A DNA stretch of 64,000 bases from positions 29,978,639 through 30,042,638 of the forward strand of contig OY743184.1 in the NCBI GenBank assembly GCA_963555705.1, written 5' to 3'. The first letter of the stretch is position 1, and every line of letters begins with the position of its first letter. The stretch is from Ligustrum vulgare. Taxonomy: Eukaryota > Streptophyta > Magnoliopsida > Lamiales > Oleaceae. Both the position numbers and the translations under genes were made by a program. Under the pieces are notes generated by a model that saw nothing but the letters and a program-made list of their open reading frames with translations, was not told the origin of the DNA and did not search any database. Positions 20,848 through 31,486 of the stretch are shown here, piece after piece.

Positions 20848-21830
20848 TGATGTGATCCGAAAGAGAAGTTAAGAACAATGTTATGATTCGGGACGAATCA
20901 ACTTAAGGGAAGAGGGGATGATGTGATCCGGAAAAGGCATCAAAAAATGAGAAATCAAGATACGGGCAACTCGACAATATTCTACATGGGAAAATGAACA
21001 AGTTTCATCTTGGGCTCGAGTCGAGATTCAAATCAGATCAATTAATGTCAGAGGATCAGAAAATTGGGCAGAAGCTGACTTACGGCCGTAACACCCATTT
21101 TTACGGCCGTAACATCAACATCACGAAATTGGGCAGAAAGACAATTACGGCCCTAACGCATGATCTCACGGCCGTAATCCAAATACTTACGGCCGTAAAC
21201 AGAGTTTTGTAACTTTTATTATTTTCTTCAGAATGTCACTTACGGCCGTAAATAAAATTGTCACGGACGTAACATATGTTTTTAATTTTTAATCCGTAGC
21301 TTACTTAAGGCCGTAAACTCATAAGTCACGGCCCTAACTTAGGTGCCGCAGTTTTGAATTAATTAGGCGGTTAGGGTTTTGTTTAGTTCTAGTTTATTTT
21401 GGTTATTATGGTTATTTTAGTTATTTTAGCTATTTTAGCTTAATTCGAATTCTATTCAGAGTCAGTTAGCGACTAAGGTTGATTTTTCCTATTTATATGC
21501 TTTTCCATTCAATGTAAAAAATAAAAGACTTTTGATGAATAAAATTATTGAGTGTTTTTACTCTCTCTAAAGGTGAGGATTTTCCCTTTAAACAACGAAC
21601 TTACCAAGATTCAAATATTGTGACGTTCAAAAAATCGAACTTATCAAGGATCTGGACATTTCTTGTGGCGTTCCCCCTTTGTGGTTCTTATCTCCGCATC
21701 GTAACGGGTCTCTGGTTTAATATACCCCTGGTTCTTGCGTCGTGAGGTCGGGGTTGCATTGTTATCGTCCGTTCCAACCTGGATTCGGAACTTTCCAAGC
21801 GTTATTCCGTGAGCTACGACGAGGACCCTC
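20848..21830 (+). repeat. P-II LTR with 71-bp 5' extension, 3' truncated
   Basis: 20848-20918 is the 71-bp unit ending in the polypurine tract GGGAAGAGGGGA. The core LTR starts at 20919 and lacks its last roughly 15 bases before joining pol sequence. It contains the palindrome array (21080-21340). Confidence 0.85.
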
Positions 21831-22239
21831 TAACTCCTCTTGATTTAATTCCTTTACCTGCAGATGAACGGACCAGTTTGGACGGAGCGAAAAAAGCTAA
21901 GCTTGTGAAAGAGCTTCATAAGAAGGTGAAAGGACAAATTGAAAAGAAAAATGAGCGTTATGCGACTCATGCCAACAAAGGTAGGAGGCAAGTGACGTTC
22001 GAGCCGGGTGATTGGGTGTAGGTACACTTGCGAAAGGAGCGATTTCCAACCCAAAGAAAGTCTAAGTTGCAGCCAAGAGGCGATGTACCTTTTCAGATCC
22101 TTGAAAATATAAATGAGAATGCATATAAACTCGATCTTCCAGATGAGTATAACGTGTCTACTTATTTTAATATTGCTGATCTTTCTCTGTTTGATGCAGG
22201 TGATGATTCGAGGACGAATCATTTTCAACAGGGAGGGGA
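21831..22239 (+). pseudogene. pol: P-I pol C-terminal fragment
   Basis: Encodes the integrase tail ([47 protein letters not shown]) with a TAG at 22019 where the other copies have Trp. The frame continues past 22240 into the LTR (GPITRQRAKRIKQAM). Confidence 0.88.
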
Positions 22240-23087
22240 TGATGAGTTCCGGAGTGGCTCGACGAACGTTGACCCGTTGTACGTACCCGTAGGACCAATA
22301 ACGAGGCAAAGAGCCAAAAGAATCAAGCAGGCAATGTGCAAAGACTTCATTTACGTTGCATAACAATGTGGAAGAGGAGCCAAAGTTATTGCAATACATT
22401 GGGATCAAGGAAGAACAAGAAATTGGGCAGCAGCTGATTCACGGGCCGTAAAGCCTGAAATCACGACCGTAACGGATTCACGACCGTAAAGCCAAAATTA
22501 CGGCCGTAACACTACAAAGGCAAAATTAAGCAGAAGGGGATTTACGGCCGTAAACCAAATCCTCACGGCCGTAAATAGAGTTAGCAGATTTTATATTTTT
22601 TTTTGTTCACGGCCGTAACATATGTTTTCAATTTTAATCCGTAGCTTGCTTAGGGCCGTAAGAGTATGAGTCAGGGCCGTAACTTGGCGCCGTAATTAAA
22701 GCCTAATTTTGGGCTTTTTAGTTTAGGTTGAATTCTAGTTTATTTTTAGTTGCTTTATTTATTTAAGCCTATATATATGGCTTTATTCAGCATTGTAAAC
22801 ACAACTTTTATTCTTGAGATTAATGATATTGAAGGTGAGATATTCCCTTAATTTTCTTCGTGTTCTCGTCGAACAAATTGAACTTATCAAAGGATTTGAC
22901 AACCTTTGTGGCGTTCCCCCTTTGTGGTTCTTATCTCCGCATCGTAACGGGTTTTGGGTTTAATATACCCATAGTTCTTGCGTCGTGAGGTCGGGGTTGC
23001 ATTGTTACCGTCTACTATTTTGGATTTTAGAGCTTTCCGACGTTTAATTCCGCCTGTTCTTGGTGATCCCCGTATCGGATCACATCA
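22240..23087 (+). repeat. P-I LTR, subfamily ending ATCGGATCACATCA (848 bp)
   Basis: TGATGAGTTCCGG to CACATCA, preceded by the tract AACAGGGAGGGGA. Contains the pol C-terminus, about ten palindrome copies (some decayed, e.g. ACGACCGTAA) and a TATA-like TATATATGG near 22770. Next to it lies a P-III LTR, not a primer site, so it was a 3' or solo LTR. Confidence 0.88.
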
Positions 23088-23827
23088 GCAAGCCAAGAGA
23101 CAAGCCGAGAATCGAGTTGGAAACCAAGAAAATCAAAAATTATGCAGAAGCAAAGTTACGCCCGTAACCAAATATTCTCACGGCCGTAAGTCACTCTCGG
23201 ATCAAAATGAAGAATTTCACGTTTTCAAATATCCTTAAGCAAAAGCACAGTTGCGGCCGTAAATGATGCTGTCACGGCCGTAATTCCAAATTAATGTAAA
23301 TCATGCGGATTTTTATTTCCTTAATTATAGGATTAGATTTACTTTGTTTTTATTATTGTTTCCAATTAAATTAGGACTCTATTTTGATAGATTTTATCTA
23401 TTCCCTAATTAGATTAGATTTTATTTAGTTTCCTAAGTAGACTATGATCTTTATTCTGGTTGCCTATATAAAGGCGTCTGCATTGTAGTACAAAAAGATA
23501 TAAGACTTTTATTATTGAATGAAATATATTGAGTGTTTTTACTCTCTGAAGGTGAGGATTCCCTTTAATTCGAACTTATCAAATATTGTGTAATATTTGT
23601 AGCGTTCAACAAATTGAACTTATCAAGGATCTGGACATTCCTTGTGGCGTTCAAACCGTTACGGTTCTTGTTTCCGCATCGTAACGGGTCTAGGGTTTAA
23701 TATGCCCTTGGTTCTTGCGTCGTGAGGCTCGGGTCGTAGTTTTACTATTCGTTACAACCTGAATTCGGAACTTTCCCGGCGTTAATTCCGCGTGTTCGTC
23801 GTGACCCCCCCTCCCGGGATCACATCA
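23088..23827 (+). repeat. P-III LTR, 5' end missing
   Basis: Matches the minus-strand copy at 56192-56935. It has fewer palindromes, a TATA-like CTATATAAAGGC near 23464 and an end CCCGGGATCACATCA followed by a primer site, so it is a 5' LTR. Confidence 0.8.
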
Positions 23828-23829
23828 TC

Positions 23830-23841
23830 TGGTAACAGAGC
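23830..23841 (+). other. P-III primer binding site
   Basis: TGGTAACAGAGC, two bases after the LTR; one mismatch to the tRNA-iMet type. Confidence 0.85.
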
Positions 23842-24283
23842 TGGACTCTGGATTCAGGTTTGGTTTTTTTTTATTCTTTCAGTTTGATTCTGCCTTTTTA
23901 TCATCGAGTCTGCACAGAATCATTCATATCCTATTTTTATTTTGTTTGTCGAGTCTTTGTTTTTGACATTCACGTTCTTCATATTTGTGAGTCTTTAATC
24001 CAGAAAATATTCAAAAAGAAATTCAATGTTGTTTATTTTATTCGATTCTTGTCCAAATCCCGTCCTGTTTGTTTTGCCGCGTTTGTTATCGAATTTCGGA
24101 TTTTTATAAAAAAAAAAAATCTAATTTATTTATTTTTTTATTTAATCCGAAAATTCATCCATTATTCACGAAAAAAAGGAAAAAAAAAAAAGGAAGTATT
24201 CCACAATTCAAGATTTGTTTTCTTGAATTTCTACAATATTCTTTATATTCTTTCCTTTCGAGTCAAATTCAAGGACCACTTCC
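23842..24283 (+). other. P-III untranslated leader
   Basis: T-rich leader with poly-A runs near 24108 and 24178. The 163-codon frame here is low-complexity (Phe/Lys-rich) and I do not regard it as a gene. Confidence 0.6.
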
Positions 24284-24670
24284 TTGAGTTTCATAGCTCA
24301 TTGTTATCGAATCTTTCCATTCCATTCCACATCCAACTCCGCAATTTCTAAATTCAGGGAAAAACCTCAAACAGTTCCTAGAGTTAGGAGGGAGAATAAG
24401 ATTGATCATAAAACTAGGGTTGGAATTGGGGATGAGCTGATAGTATTTGAAGATGGTGCCTCAAAAATAGGAGATGGTGTCTCGGAAATGAGGGATGAAT
24501 TTGATGAGGTGAGAATGATGTTAAAGCAGTTAAAGGAGGAGATGATTGCAAAGAGAGCGAAGGAAAAATTGGCTAACTTGCAAGAGAGGGAGAGTGAAGG
24601 AGAGGCTGATGATCAATTACAATAGAAGAATGAAAGTAAGAATGAAGGAAAAATTGGCTAACTTGCAAGG
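24284..24670 (+). pseudogene. P-III/P-II charged coiled-coil ORF fragment
   Basis: Frame rich in Glu, Lys and Arg (VRMMLKQLKEEMIAKRAKEK) ending at TAG 24623. It relates to the acidic ORF of P-II. A roughly 26-bp direct repeat (GAAGGAAAAATTGGC..., about 24559 and 24645) flanks the join to pol, so most of the internal region has been deleted here. Confidence 0.6.
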
Positions 24671-24912
24671 ATTCGAGCCGGGTGATTGGGTGTGGGTGCA
24701 CTTGCGAAAGGTGCGATTTCCAACCCAAAGAAAGTCTAAGTTGCAGCCAAGAGGCGATGGACCTTTTCAGATCCTTGAAAAGATAAATGAGAATGCATAT
24801 AAACTCGATCTTCCAGGTGAGTATAACGTGTCTGCTTCTTTTAATGTTGCTGATCTTTCTCTGTTTGATGCAGGTGATGATTCGAGGACGAATCCTTTTC
24901 AACAGGGAGGGG
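24671..24912 (+). pseudogene. pol: P-I pol C-terminal fragment
   Basis: Integrase tail from [13 protein letters not shown] to NPFQQGG, undamaged, joined in frame to coiled-coil sequence upstream. The frame continues into the LTR to 25020. Confidence 0.88.
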
Positions 24913-25380
24913 AAGATGAGTTCCGGAGTGGCTCGACGAGCGTTGACCCGTTGCACGTGCCCGTAGGACCAATAACGAGACAAAGAGCCAAAAGAATCAA
25001 GCAGACAATGCAAGGATATTAGCGTGGATGGACGAGTGCTCTAGTGCAGAGACTTCATTTACGTTGCATAACAATGTGGAAGAGGAGCCAAAGTTATTGC
25101 AATGCATTGGGATCAAGGAAGAACAAGAAATTGGGCAGCAGCTGATTCACGACCGTAGAGCCTGAAATCACGGCCGTAACGGATTCACGACCGTAAAGCC
25201 AAAATTACGGCCGTAATACTACAAAGGCGAAATTAAGCAGAAGGTGATTTACGGCCGTAATCCATATCCTCACGGCCATAAATAGAGTTAGCAGATTTTA
25301 TATTTTTTTGTTCAGAAGGTTGATTACGGCCGTAAAGGGCATTGTCACGGCCGTAACATATGTTTTCAATTTTAATCCGG
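24913..25380 (+). repeat. P-I LTR, 3' truncated
   Basis: Starts AGATGAGTTCCGG (first T changed to A) after the tract AACAGGGAGGGGA. It contains the pol C-terminus and palindromes and stops at TTTTAATCCGG, where inverted gag sequence begins. Confidence 0.85.
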
Positions 25381-25846
25381 ATTTCACCTTGATCTCACCG
25401 GATTCATTTAGCCATTGTAACTAATAAGAGTTGTACTAACAACATTGGTACAACTCCCACCATCAATTATCAAACTACACACCTTATTATTAACAAAGCA
25501 TCTAGTATGAAATATATTTTCCCTTTGTTCACCCGACTCCTCCGCCTTAATTTGGGTACTAAGAGCACGCCTAGTAATAAGGGATTGAGCTACTGCAAAA
25601 TCTCTGTCTTCACAATCACTAGCTTCTTCTAAGGCAGGCATATCCTTAAACACATCATCCTCAAACTCATCCTCCGACACCACCACCCCATTACGCACAA
25701 GCATTATTTTTTTTTTGGGCATTGTGATGCAATGTGCCCGATTCCCATACACTCAAAGCACTTAAAGTCTCTACTTCTAGGAGGTTGAGATTCAGAAGTG
25801 GGTTTACCTTTATTAGCAGATTCCTCTCGAGCTTTCGGTGGTTCTG
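25381..25846 (-). pseudogene. gag: P-I gag-protease fragment, inverted
   Basis: Minus strand encodes the zinc-knuckle neighbourhood (KKIMLVRNGVVVSEDE), RALSTQIKAEESGEQ, then the protease NNKVCSLIIDGGSC. A roughly 40-bp deletion follows the protease site and the fragment ends in the next linker. It continues at 26777 beyond a solo LTR. Confidence 0.87.
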
Positions 25847-26776
25847 TGATGTGATCCGGTAAAGAAGCAAAGAACAATGTTATGATTCGGGACGAATCAT
25901 CTTAAAGGAAGAGGGGATGATGTGATCCGGAAAAGACGACAAAAAAGGAGAAATCAAGACACGGGCAATTCAACAATATTCTACATGGAATTTCATGGTC
26001 GTAACATCAATCTTCACGACCGTAACTAATATTGAGACATTTTGATCCGAGAGTGACTTACGGCCTTATTGATGTGTTACGGACCGTCGACAATCGAAGT
26101 CATAGCAGGCTTGACGGAAAAAGTTAAATATCCAATCGGAATTGGATAGATAATATATGTTTTTCGAGTAGAAACAGGTCACTGAGCAAGACTCATGGGC
26201 TAATGCCCTTGAGCCCATTGATTTTATGGACGAATTCCATCGTTTGGGGCTTGAAATCGGCAAATCAATTATGCAGACGGAAATTTACTAAATTTCCATA
26301 ATTATAGGATTTTTAATTATTTTGTTTCCTTTTGGTTTTTAGGTTATTTTCCTAATTTAGTATTCTAGTTTAATTAGAATTCTATTCAGAGTCAGTTAAC
26401 GATTAGGTTTTATTTTGCCTATTTATATGCTTTTCCATTCAATGTAAAAACAGAATACTTTTGATGAAAAATATTATTGAGTGTTTTTACTCTCTCGAAA
26501 GGTGAGGATTTTCCCTTTAAACACCGAACTTATCAAGACTGAAATCTTGTGGCGTTCAAATCAATTGAACTTATCAAGGATCTGGACATTCCTTGTGGCG
26601 TTCCCCCTTTGTGGTTCTTATCTCCGCATCGTAACGGGTCTCGGGTTTAATATACCCCTGGTTCTTGCGTCGTGAGGTCGGGGTTGCATTGTTATCGTCC
26701 GTTCCAACCTGGATTCGGAACTTTCCAAGCGTTATTCCGCGAGCTACGACGAGGACCCCCTCCCGGGTTCTCATCA
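25847..26776 (+). repeat. P-II solo LTR (930 bp) with 71-bp 5' extension, TSD TTCTG
   Basis: Flanked by TTCTG at 25842-25846 and 26777-26781, so the exact ends are known: TGATGTGATCCGG at 25847 and TTCTCATCA at 26776. The first 71 bp contain a polypurine tract and then a second TGATGTGATCCGG at 25918. The palindrome array is largely lost by internal deletion. Confidence 0.92.
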
Positions 26777-27153
26777 TTCTGAGTTCCCTTTTGGAGTAGC
26801 TCCTTCATTTTTGTTATTTCCACTCCACGTAGGTTTCCAAGGAGTAGAACCAGAAGAGTATTTTGCTACTCCTTTCCTTTTAAGCTGCCTTTCCACCTTC
26901 ATCGCCATATGCAACATCTCCTCCAGTTCTATAACATTTGCAATGTCTCTGTTCAAGCCACTCAAAAACCTGGCCATTGTGGCCTCCGGATCCTCCTCAA
27001 TATTCCCTTGAATCATAGCAATCTCCATATCCTTATAGTATTCTTATACACTCTTCGAACCTTGAGACAGATTTTAGAATTTCTGGTACAAGTCCCTATA
27101 GTAATGGTTGGACACAAACCTTTTCCTCATTAAAACCCTTCAACTCGTTCTAG
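26777..27153 (-). pseudogene. gag: P-I gag core fragment, inverted
   Basis: Minus strand encodes KEMEIAMIQGNIEEDPEATM, RFLSGLNRDIANVIELE and MAMKVERQLKRKG, the rear of the P-I gag core, with a short deletion (the HYV motif). It ends at 27153 against an LTR end. Confidence 0.87.
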
Positions 27154-27840
27154 GTGATGTGATTCTTGTTGGGAAATCACGGGATCTCGACAAAATTATA
27201 TAAATGCTTGGAAAGTTCCAAATCCAGATTAATTGACGATAACAATATGACCCGACAATCACGACTCAAGAACCAAGGATATATCAAATCTAAAACCCGT
27301 TAAGATGCGGAAAGAAAAATCATAAAGGGGTGAACGCCACAAAGGTTGTCAAATCCCTTGATAAGTTCAAAGGTTTCAATCAAGAACGAAGAAGAATAGG
27401 GATAAACTCACCTAATTCAAGCAATCTCATTAATCATGAAAGTTGTGTTTTTACAATGACAAAGAAAACCTAATATAGTGCAAAAACGCGTCAAAATAAC
27501 CCTAGCCGCAAGAAATCAGTAAATAAAATGCGGCTCCCTTTTACGACCGTAACATACGTTCTTACGGCCTTGACATGTGTTCTTACGGCCGTGAGTTACA
27601 TACTGAATAAAATTACACAACTCGCTTACAACCGTGAAAATGATAGTTACGGCCGTCACTTTCTGCCCAATTTGTGCGATATCAATTTTACGGCAGTAAC
27701 TCCAGAACTTATGGTTGTAAAAGGCCTTCTGCATTCTTTTCTCCTTGTTCTTTGACCCAAATGCTTTGTAACGGTTTTGGCTCTTCTTCCATCTTGTCAT
27801 GCATTGAAAATGGAATCTTCGACCTTGCACTTGAATATTT
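27154..27840 (-). repeat. P-I LTR (AACAAGAATCACATCA subfamily), inverted, truncated
   Basis: Plus strand starts TGATGTGATTCTTGTTGG, the reverse of a P-I LTR end. It runs to AATATT, where the next LTR starts in the opposite direction. Its arm pairs with 27930-28675. Confidence 0.87.
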
Positions 27841-28675
27841 TGATGAGGACCGGAGTGGCACAACGAGTAAGGATCCGTTTGCATGTACCAGTGGGACAAA
27901 TAACGAAGTTGAGGGCTAAGAAGATCAGGCAAGCAATGTAGGGGTTTATGAAAGCTTGGGCGGATGAATATTCAAGTGCAAGGTCGAAGACTCCATTTTC
28001 AATGCATGACAAGATGGAAGATTAGCCAAAACCGTTACAACACATTTGGATCAAAGAATAAGGAGAAAAGAGTGCAGAATGCCTTTTACGGTCGTAAGTT
28101 CTGCAGTTACGGCCGTAACTTTGTTATCGCACGGCCGTAACTATCACTTTCACGGCCGTAATTGAGTTGTGTAATTTTATTCAATAGGTGAATTACGGCC
28201 GCAAGAACACATGTCACGGCCGTAAGAGTTAAAATAGTTTTTGGATCCGAGGGTCAATTACGGCCGTAAAAACGGTAGTTACGGCCGTAAAAAGGCATCG
28301 AGTTTTATTTTAAGAATTTTGCTGCTAGGGTTATTTTGGACGGGTTTTTGCACTATATTAGGTTTTCTTTGTCATTGTAAAAACACAACTTTTATGATTA
28401 ATGAGATGCTTGAATTAGGTGAGTTTATCCCTATTCTTCTTCATTCTTGATTGAACCCCTTGAACTTATCAAAGGATTTGACAACCTTTGTGGGATTCAC
28501 CCTTTTATGGTTCTTCATTTCGCATCTTAACGGGTCTTGGATTTGATACATCCTTGGTTCTTGAGTCGTGAGTGTCAGGTCATATTGTTATCGTCTAATA
28601 ATCTGGATTTGGAACTTTCCAAGTGTTTATACAATTTCCGCGAGATCCCGTGATTCCCCAACAAGAATCACATCA
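27841..28675 (+). repeat. P-I 5' LTR (835 bp) of the outer, split element
   Basis: TGATGAGGACCGG to AACAAGAATCACATCA, followed by a primer site. Contains the pol C-terminal coding remnant, about nine palindrome copies (28089-28300) and a TATA-like CTATATTAGG near 28355. Confidence 0.9.
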
Positions 28676-28677
28676 TT

Positions 28678-28689
28678 TGGAATCAGAGC
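28678..28689 (+). other. P-I primer binding site
   Basis: TGGAATCAGAGC, two bases after the LTR, with one change from the tRNA-iMet type. Confidence 0.88.
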
Positions 28690-29267
28690 TTGGCTCTAAA
28701 TCCAGGTTTTGATATAATTCTTGTTTTGTTTCATTTTCTTCATTAGATTTCATTGTTCTTGAGCCTTCATTGAATCGGTATTAGATTCTTGGATTTCCTG
28801 AAATTCTTCACTGTTACAAGATTGGTCTTAGTTTTAATTCTTGTTGTTATTGATTTTTCTTGATTAAAAAAAAAAAGAAAAATCTTTCATTGAAGAGCAA
28901 GATCAAGAACACAATGGAGTCAAGAAGACCTCAACCTTTTATTTTTTCCCACATTCTTGGTAGTTGTCGTCATCCATCACTACTTTCAAAATCTTTCGTT
29001 CCTTTTACATCAATTTTTTTGAGTCCAATATTCCATCAAATTTTCTTTTCATCCATTTGTGTCTTGCCCTTGGGGTCAATTTCACAAAGACCAAGTCTGT
29101 GACTAGTTGGGTGGGTTCTTTAAGAACTTGAGGAAGGGGAATCGAGAAGAAAAAGGCAGAGTGGTGATATTAATAGAGGGAAAAAGCCGAATAGAGTGAT
29201 ACACGAGTGCTAAACACGTGAGGATATATTTTCTTGAAATTTATTTCTTTTCATTTGATCACTAACC
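28690..29267 (+). other. P-I untranslated leader
   Basis: About 580 bp with no convincing frame. It ends in the purine-rich stretch GGGAAAAAGCCGAATAGAG and ACACGTGAGG that precede gag in every P-I copy here. Confidence 0.7.
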
Positions 29268-29345
29268 ATGTCACAGAAGGACGCATCCTCGACGGGGGAG
29301 GATAACCAACAGTTCCACTTCCTTGCAATGCTGGAAAAACGATTC

Positions 29346-29645
29346 GAGAGCTGGGATGCGAAGTTGGGGGAGATTAAAAACTCCGTGGACACGCATAGTG
29401 CAGCAATTGCCCAACTACAAAGAGAGCAACCGTACACGGCTCCTAATATCCGGAGGCCGCAAAGGTATGAAAATAATCCTAGGTACAAAGATAGTGAGAG
29501 CTGGGATGCGAAGTTGGGGGAGATTAAAAACTCCGTGGACACGCATAGTGCAGCAATTGCCCAACTACAAAGAGAGCAACCGTACACGGCTCCTAATATC
29601 CGGAGGCCGCAAAGGTATGAAAATAATCCAAGGTACAAAGATAGT
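29346..29645 (+). repeat. 150-bp tandem duplication inside gag
   Basis: Copies 29346-29495 and 29496-29645 differ at one noticed base (CCT/CCA near 29630). The length keeps the frame. Confidence 0.95.
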
Positions 29646-30018
29646 GTTGATGATGATATTGAAAATGTATCAGTGGCTAGCTTGGGTAGGAGAAGATGTT
29701 GTGGTGGTCGGCATGGAAGGGGCAATAGGCGTGAATATAGGGATGATGATGGGATGGATAGAAGCCTGGGAAAAATTAGAATTACTATACCAGCTTTCCA
29801 AGATAAAAGTGATCCGGAGGTGTACCTTGAGTGGGAAAAGAAGGTAGAGCTAATTTTTGAGTGCCTTAACTACTCAGAAGGAAAAAAGGTGAAGTTCGGA
29901 GTTATAGAATTCACAGACTATGCACTTGTGTGGTGGGATCAATTAGTGACAAGTAAGAGGAGGAACCGTGAAAGACCTATTGAGACCTGGAATGAGTTGA
30001 AGGGATTAATGAGAAAAA

Positions 30019-30023
30019 GGTTC
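30019..30023. repeat. target site duplication GGTTC, left copy
   Basis: GGTTC before TGATGAG at 30024; the same five bases follow CACATCA at 49466-49470. Joining the flanks restores the gag frame seen in other copies. Confidence 0.92.
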
Positions 30024-30882
30024 TGATGAGTTCCGGAGTGGCTCGAAGAACGTTGACTCGTTGCACGTGCCCGCGGGACCAATAACGAGGCTAAGAGCCA
30101 AAAGAATCAAGCAGACAATGCAAGGATTTATGCAAGTGTGGATGGACGAGTATTCGAGTGCAAAGACCTCATTTACGTAGCATAACAAAGTGGAAGAGGA
30201 ACCAAAGTTGTTACTATGCATTTGGATCAAAGAACAACAAGAAATTGAGGCAGAAGCATTCTCATGGCCGTAACCCTCCTTTTACGGCCGTAAAATCATG
30301 TTGGGGATATTTGAACAGAAAGGCCATTACGGCCGTAACTGAAGTAGAAGGACTCACGGCCGTAATCAAATTCTCACGGTCATAACCAGAATTTGTAACT
30401 TTTAATTTTGTTCAGAAGGTAGCTTACGGCCGTAAAATAAATTGTCACGGCCGTAACATATGTTTTGCTTTTTAGTCCGTAAGTCACTTACGGCCGTAAA
30501 TTAGGCGGCGTATTTTTAACCTAGTTTCAGCGTTTAGTTTATTTTGCAATTCTAGTTTATTTAGGTTGCTTTATTTTGTTAGCCTATTTATATGGCTTTA
30601 TTCAGCATTGTAAACAACAGCTTTTATTCTTGAGATTAATGATATTGAAGGTGAGATATTCCCTTAATTTTCTTCTTGTTCTCAAAGGATTTGACAACCT
30701 TTGTGACGTTCCCCCTTCGTGGTTCTTATCTCCGCATCGTAACGGGTTTTAGGTTTAATATACCCATAGTTCTTGCGTCGTGTGGTCGGGGTTTCATTGT
30801 TACCATCTACTATCTTGGATTTTAGAGCTTTCCGGCGTTTAATTCCGCGTATTCTCGGTGATCCCCGTATCGGATCACATCA
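30024..30882 (+). repeat. P-I 5' LTR (859 bp)
   Basis: TGATGAGTTCCGG to ATCGGATCACATCA. Includes the pol C-terminal remnant, a palindrome array at about 30280-30500 and a TATA-like TTTATATGGC near 30589. Confidence 0.92.
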
Positions 30883-30884
30883 TC

Positions 30885-30895
30885 TGGTATCAGAG
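30885..30895 (+). other. P-I primer binding site
   Basis: TGGTATCAGAG, two bases after the LTR; tRNA-iMet type. Confidence 0.9.
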
Positions 30896-31486
30896 TCTGT
30901 CTCTAAATCCAAATATTTAGTATTCCCGTTCTTTTCTTTTATTTCCAGATTTTATTCAGTCAAAAAAAAAATCCAATTCTTTTTCCTGAAATTTCGTCAA
31001 AAAATTCAAGATTTGCCAATTCCGTTTCTTGTTCTTGATTATTCTTGTTGAATAGTTATAAAAAAATAAAAAAAAATTCGAAATTTACAAAAAAAAAAAA
31101 AAAAAAAAAAAGGTGCTGTTGATTTGATTCAAAAAATCAAGAAAATAATAATAAAAAAAAGGTGCTGTTTCCATTAAATTCCTTATTCTTGATTCCATAA
31201 AACTTCTTCTTGAAATAAAATTCTTGTTTCCATAATTCATCTTCAAATTTCCTAATTCCAATTTTTCCATCAACTTTCCTTATTTGCACTTTGTGGTTTA
31301 TTCCACAAGGACCAAATCCGTGACTAGTTTGGTGGGTTCTTTGAAAACGTGGGAAAAAGGGAATAGAGAGGAAAAAGGCAGAGTGGTGAGACTAATAGAG
31401 GGAAAAAGCCAATTTGAGTGATACACTAGTGTTAAAACACGTGAGGATCTTTATTTAATTTTTTTCTCTTTTCTATAATACTAACC
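30896..31486 (+). other. P-I untranslated leader
   Basis: About 590 bp, T- and A-rich, with poly-A runs at 31090-31110. It ends in the same GGGAAAAAGCC and ACACGTGAGG stretch as the other leaders. No gene seen. Confidence 0.7.

Larger units (their letters stand above)
29268..30023 (+). pseudogene. gag: P-I gag, N-terminal part, interrupted by an element insertion
   Basis: Starts MSQKDASSTGEDNQQ. Order: coiled-coil head (LEKRFESWDAKLGEIKNSV), a perfect in-frame 50-residue duplication of it (29346-29645), an Arg/Gly-rich stretch (RRRCCGGRHGRGNRREY), then the gag core (VYLEWEKKVELIFE, YALVWWDQL). The frame is intact to RKRF, where a 19-kb element is inserted; it resumes at 49466. Confidence 0.92.

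Noticed and set aside
23860..24351. 163-aa Phe/Lys-rich ORF
   Set aside because: T-rich leader between primer site and gag; composition explains the frame.
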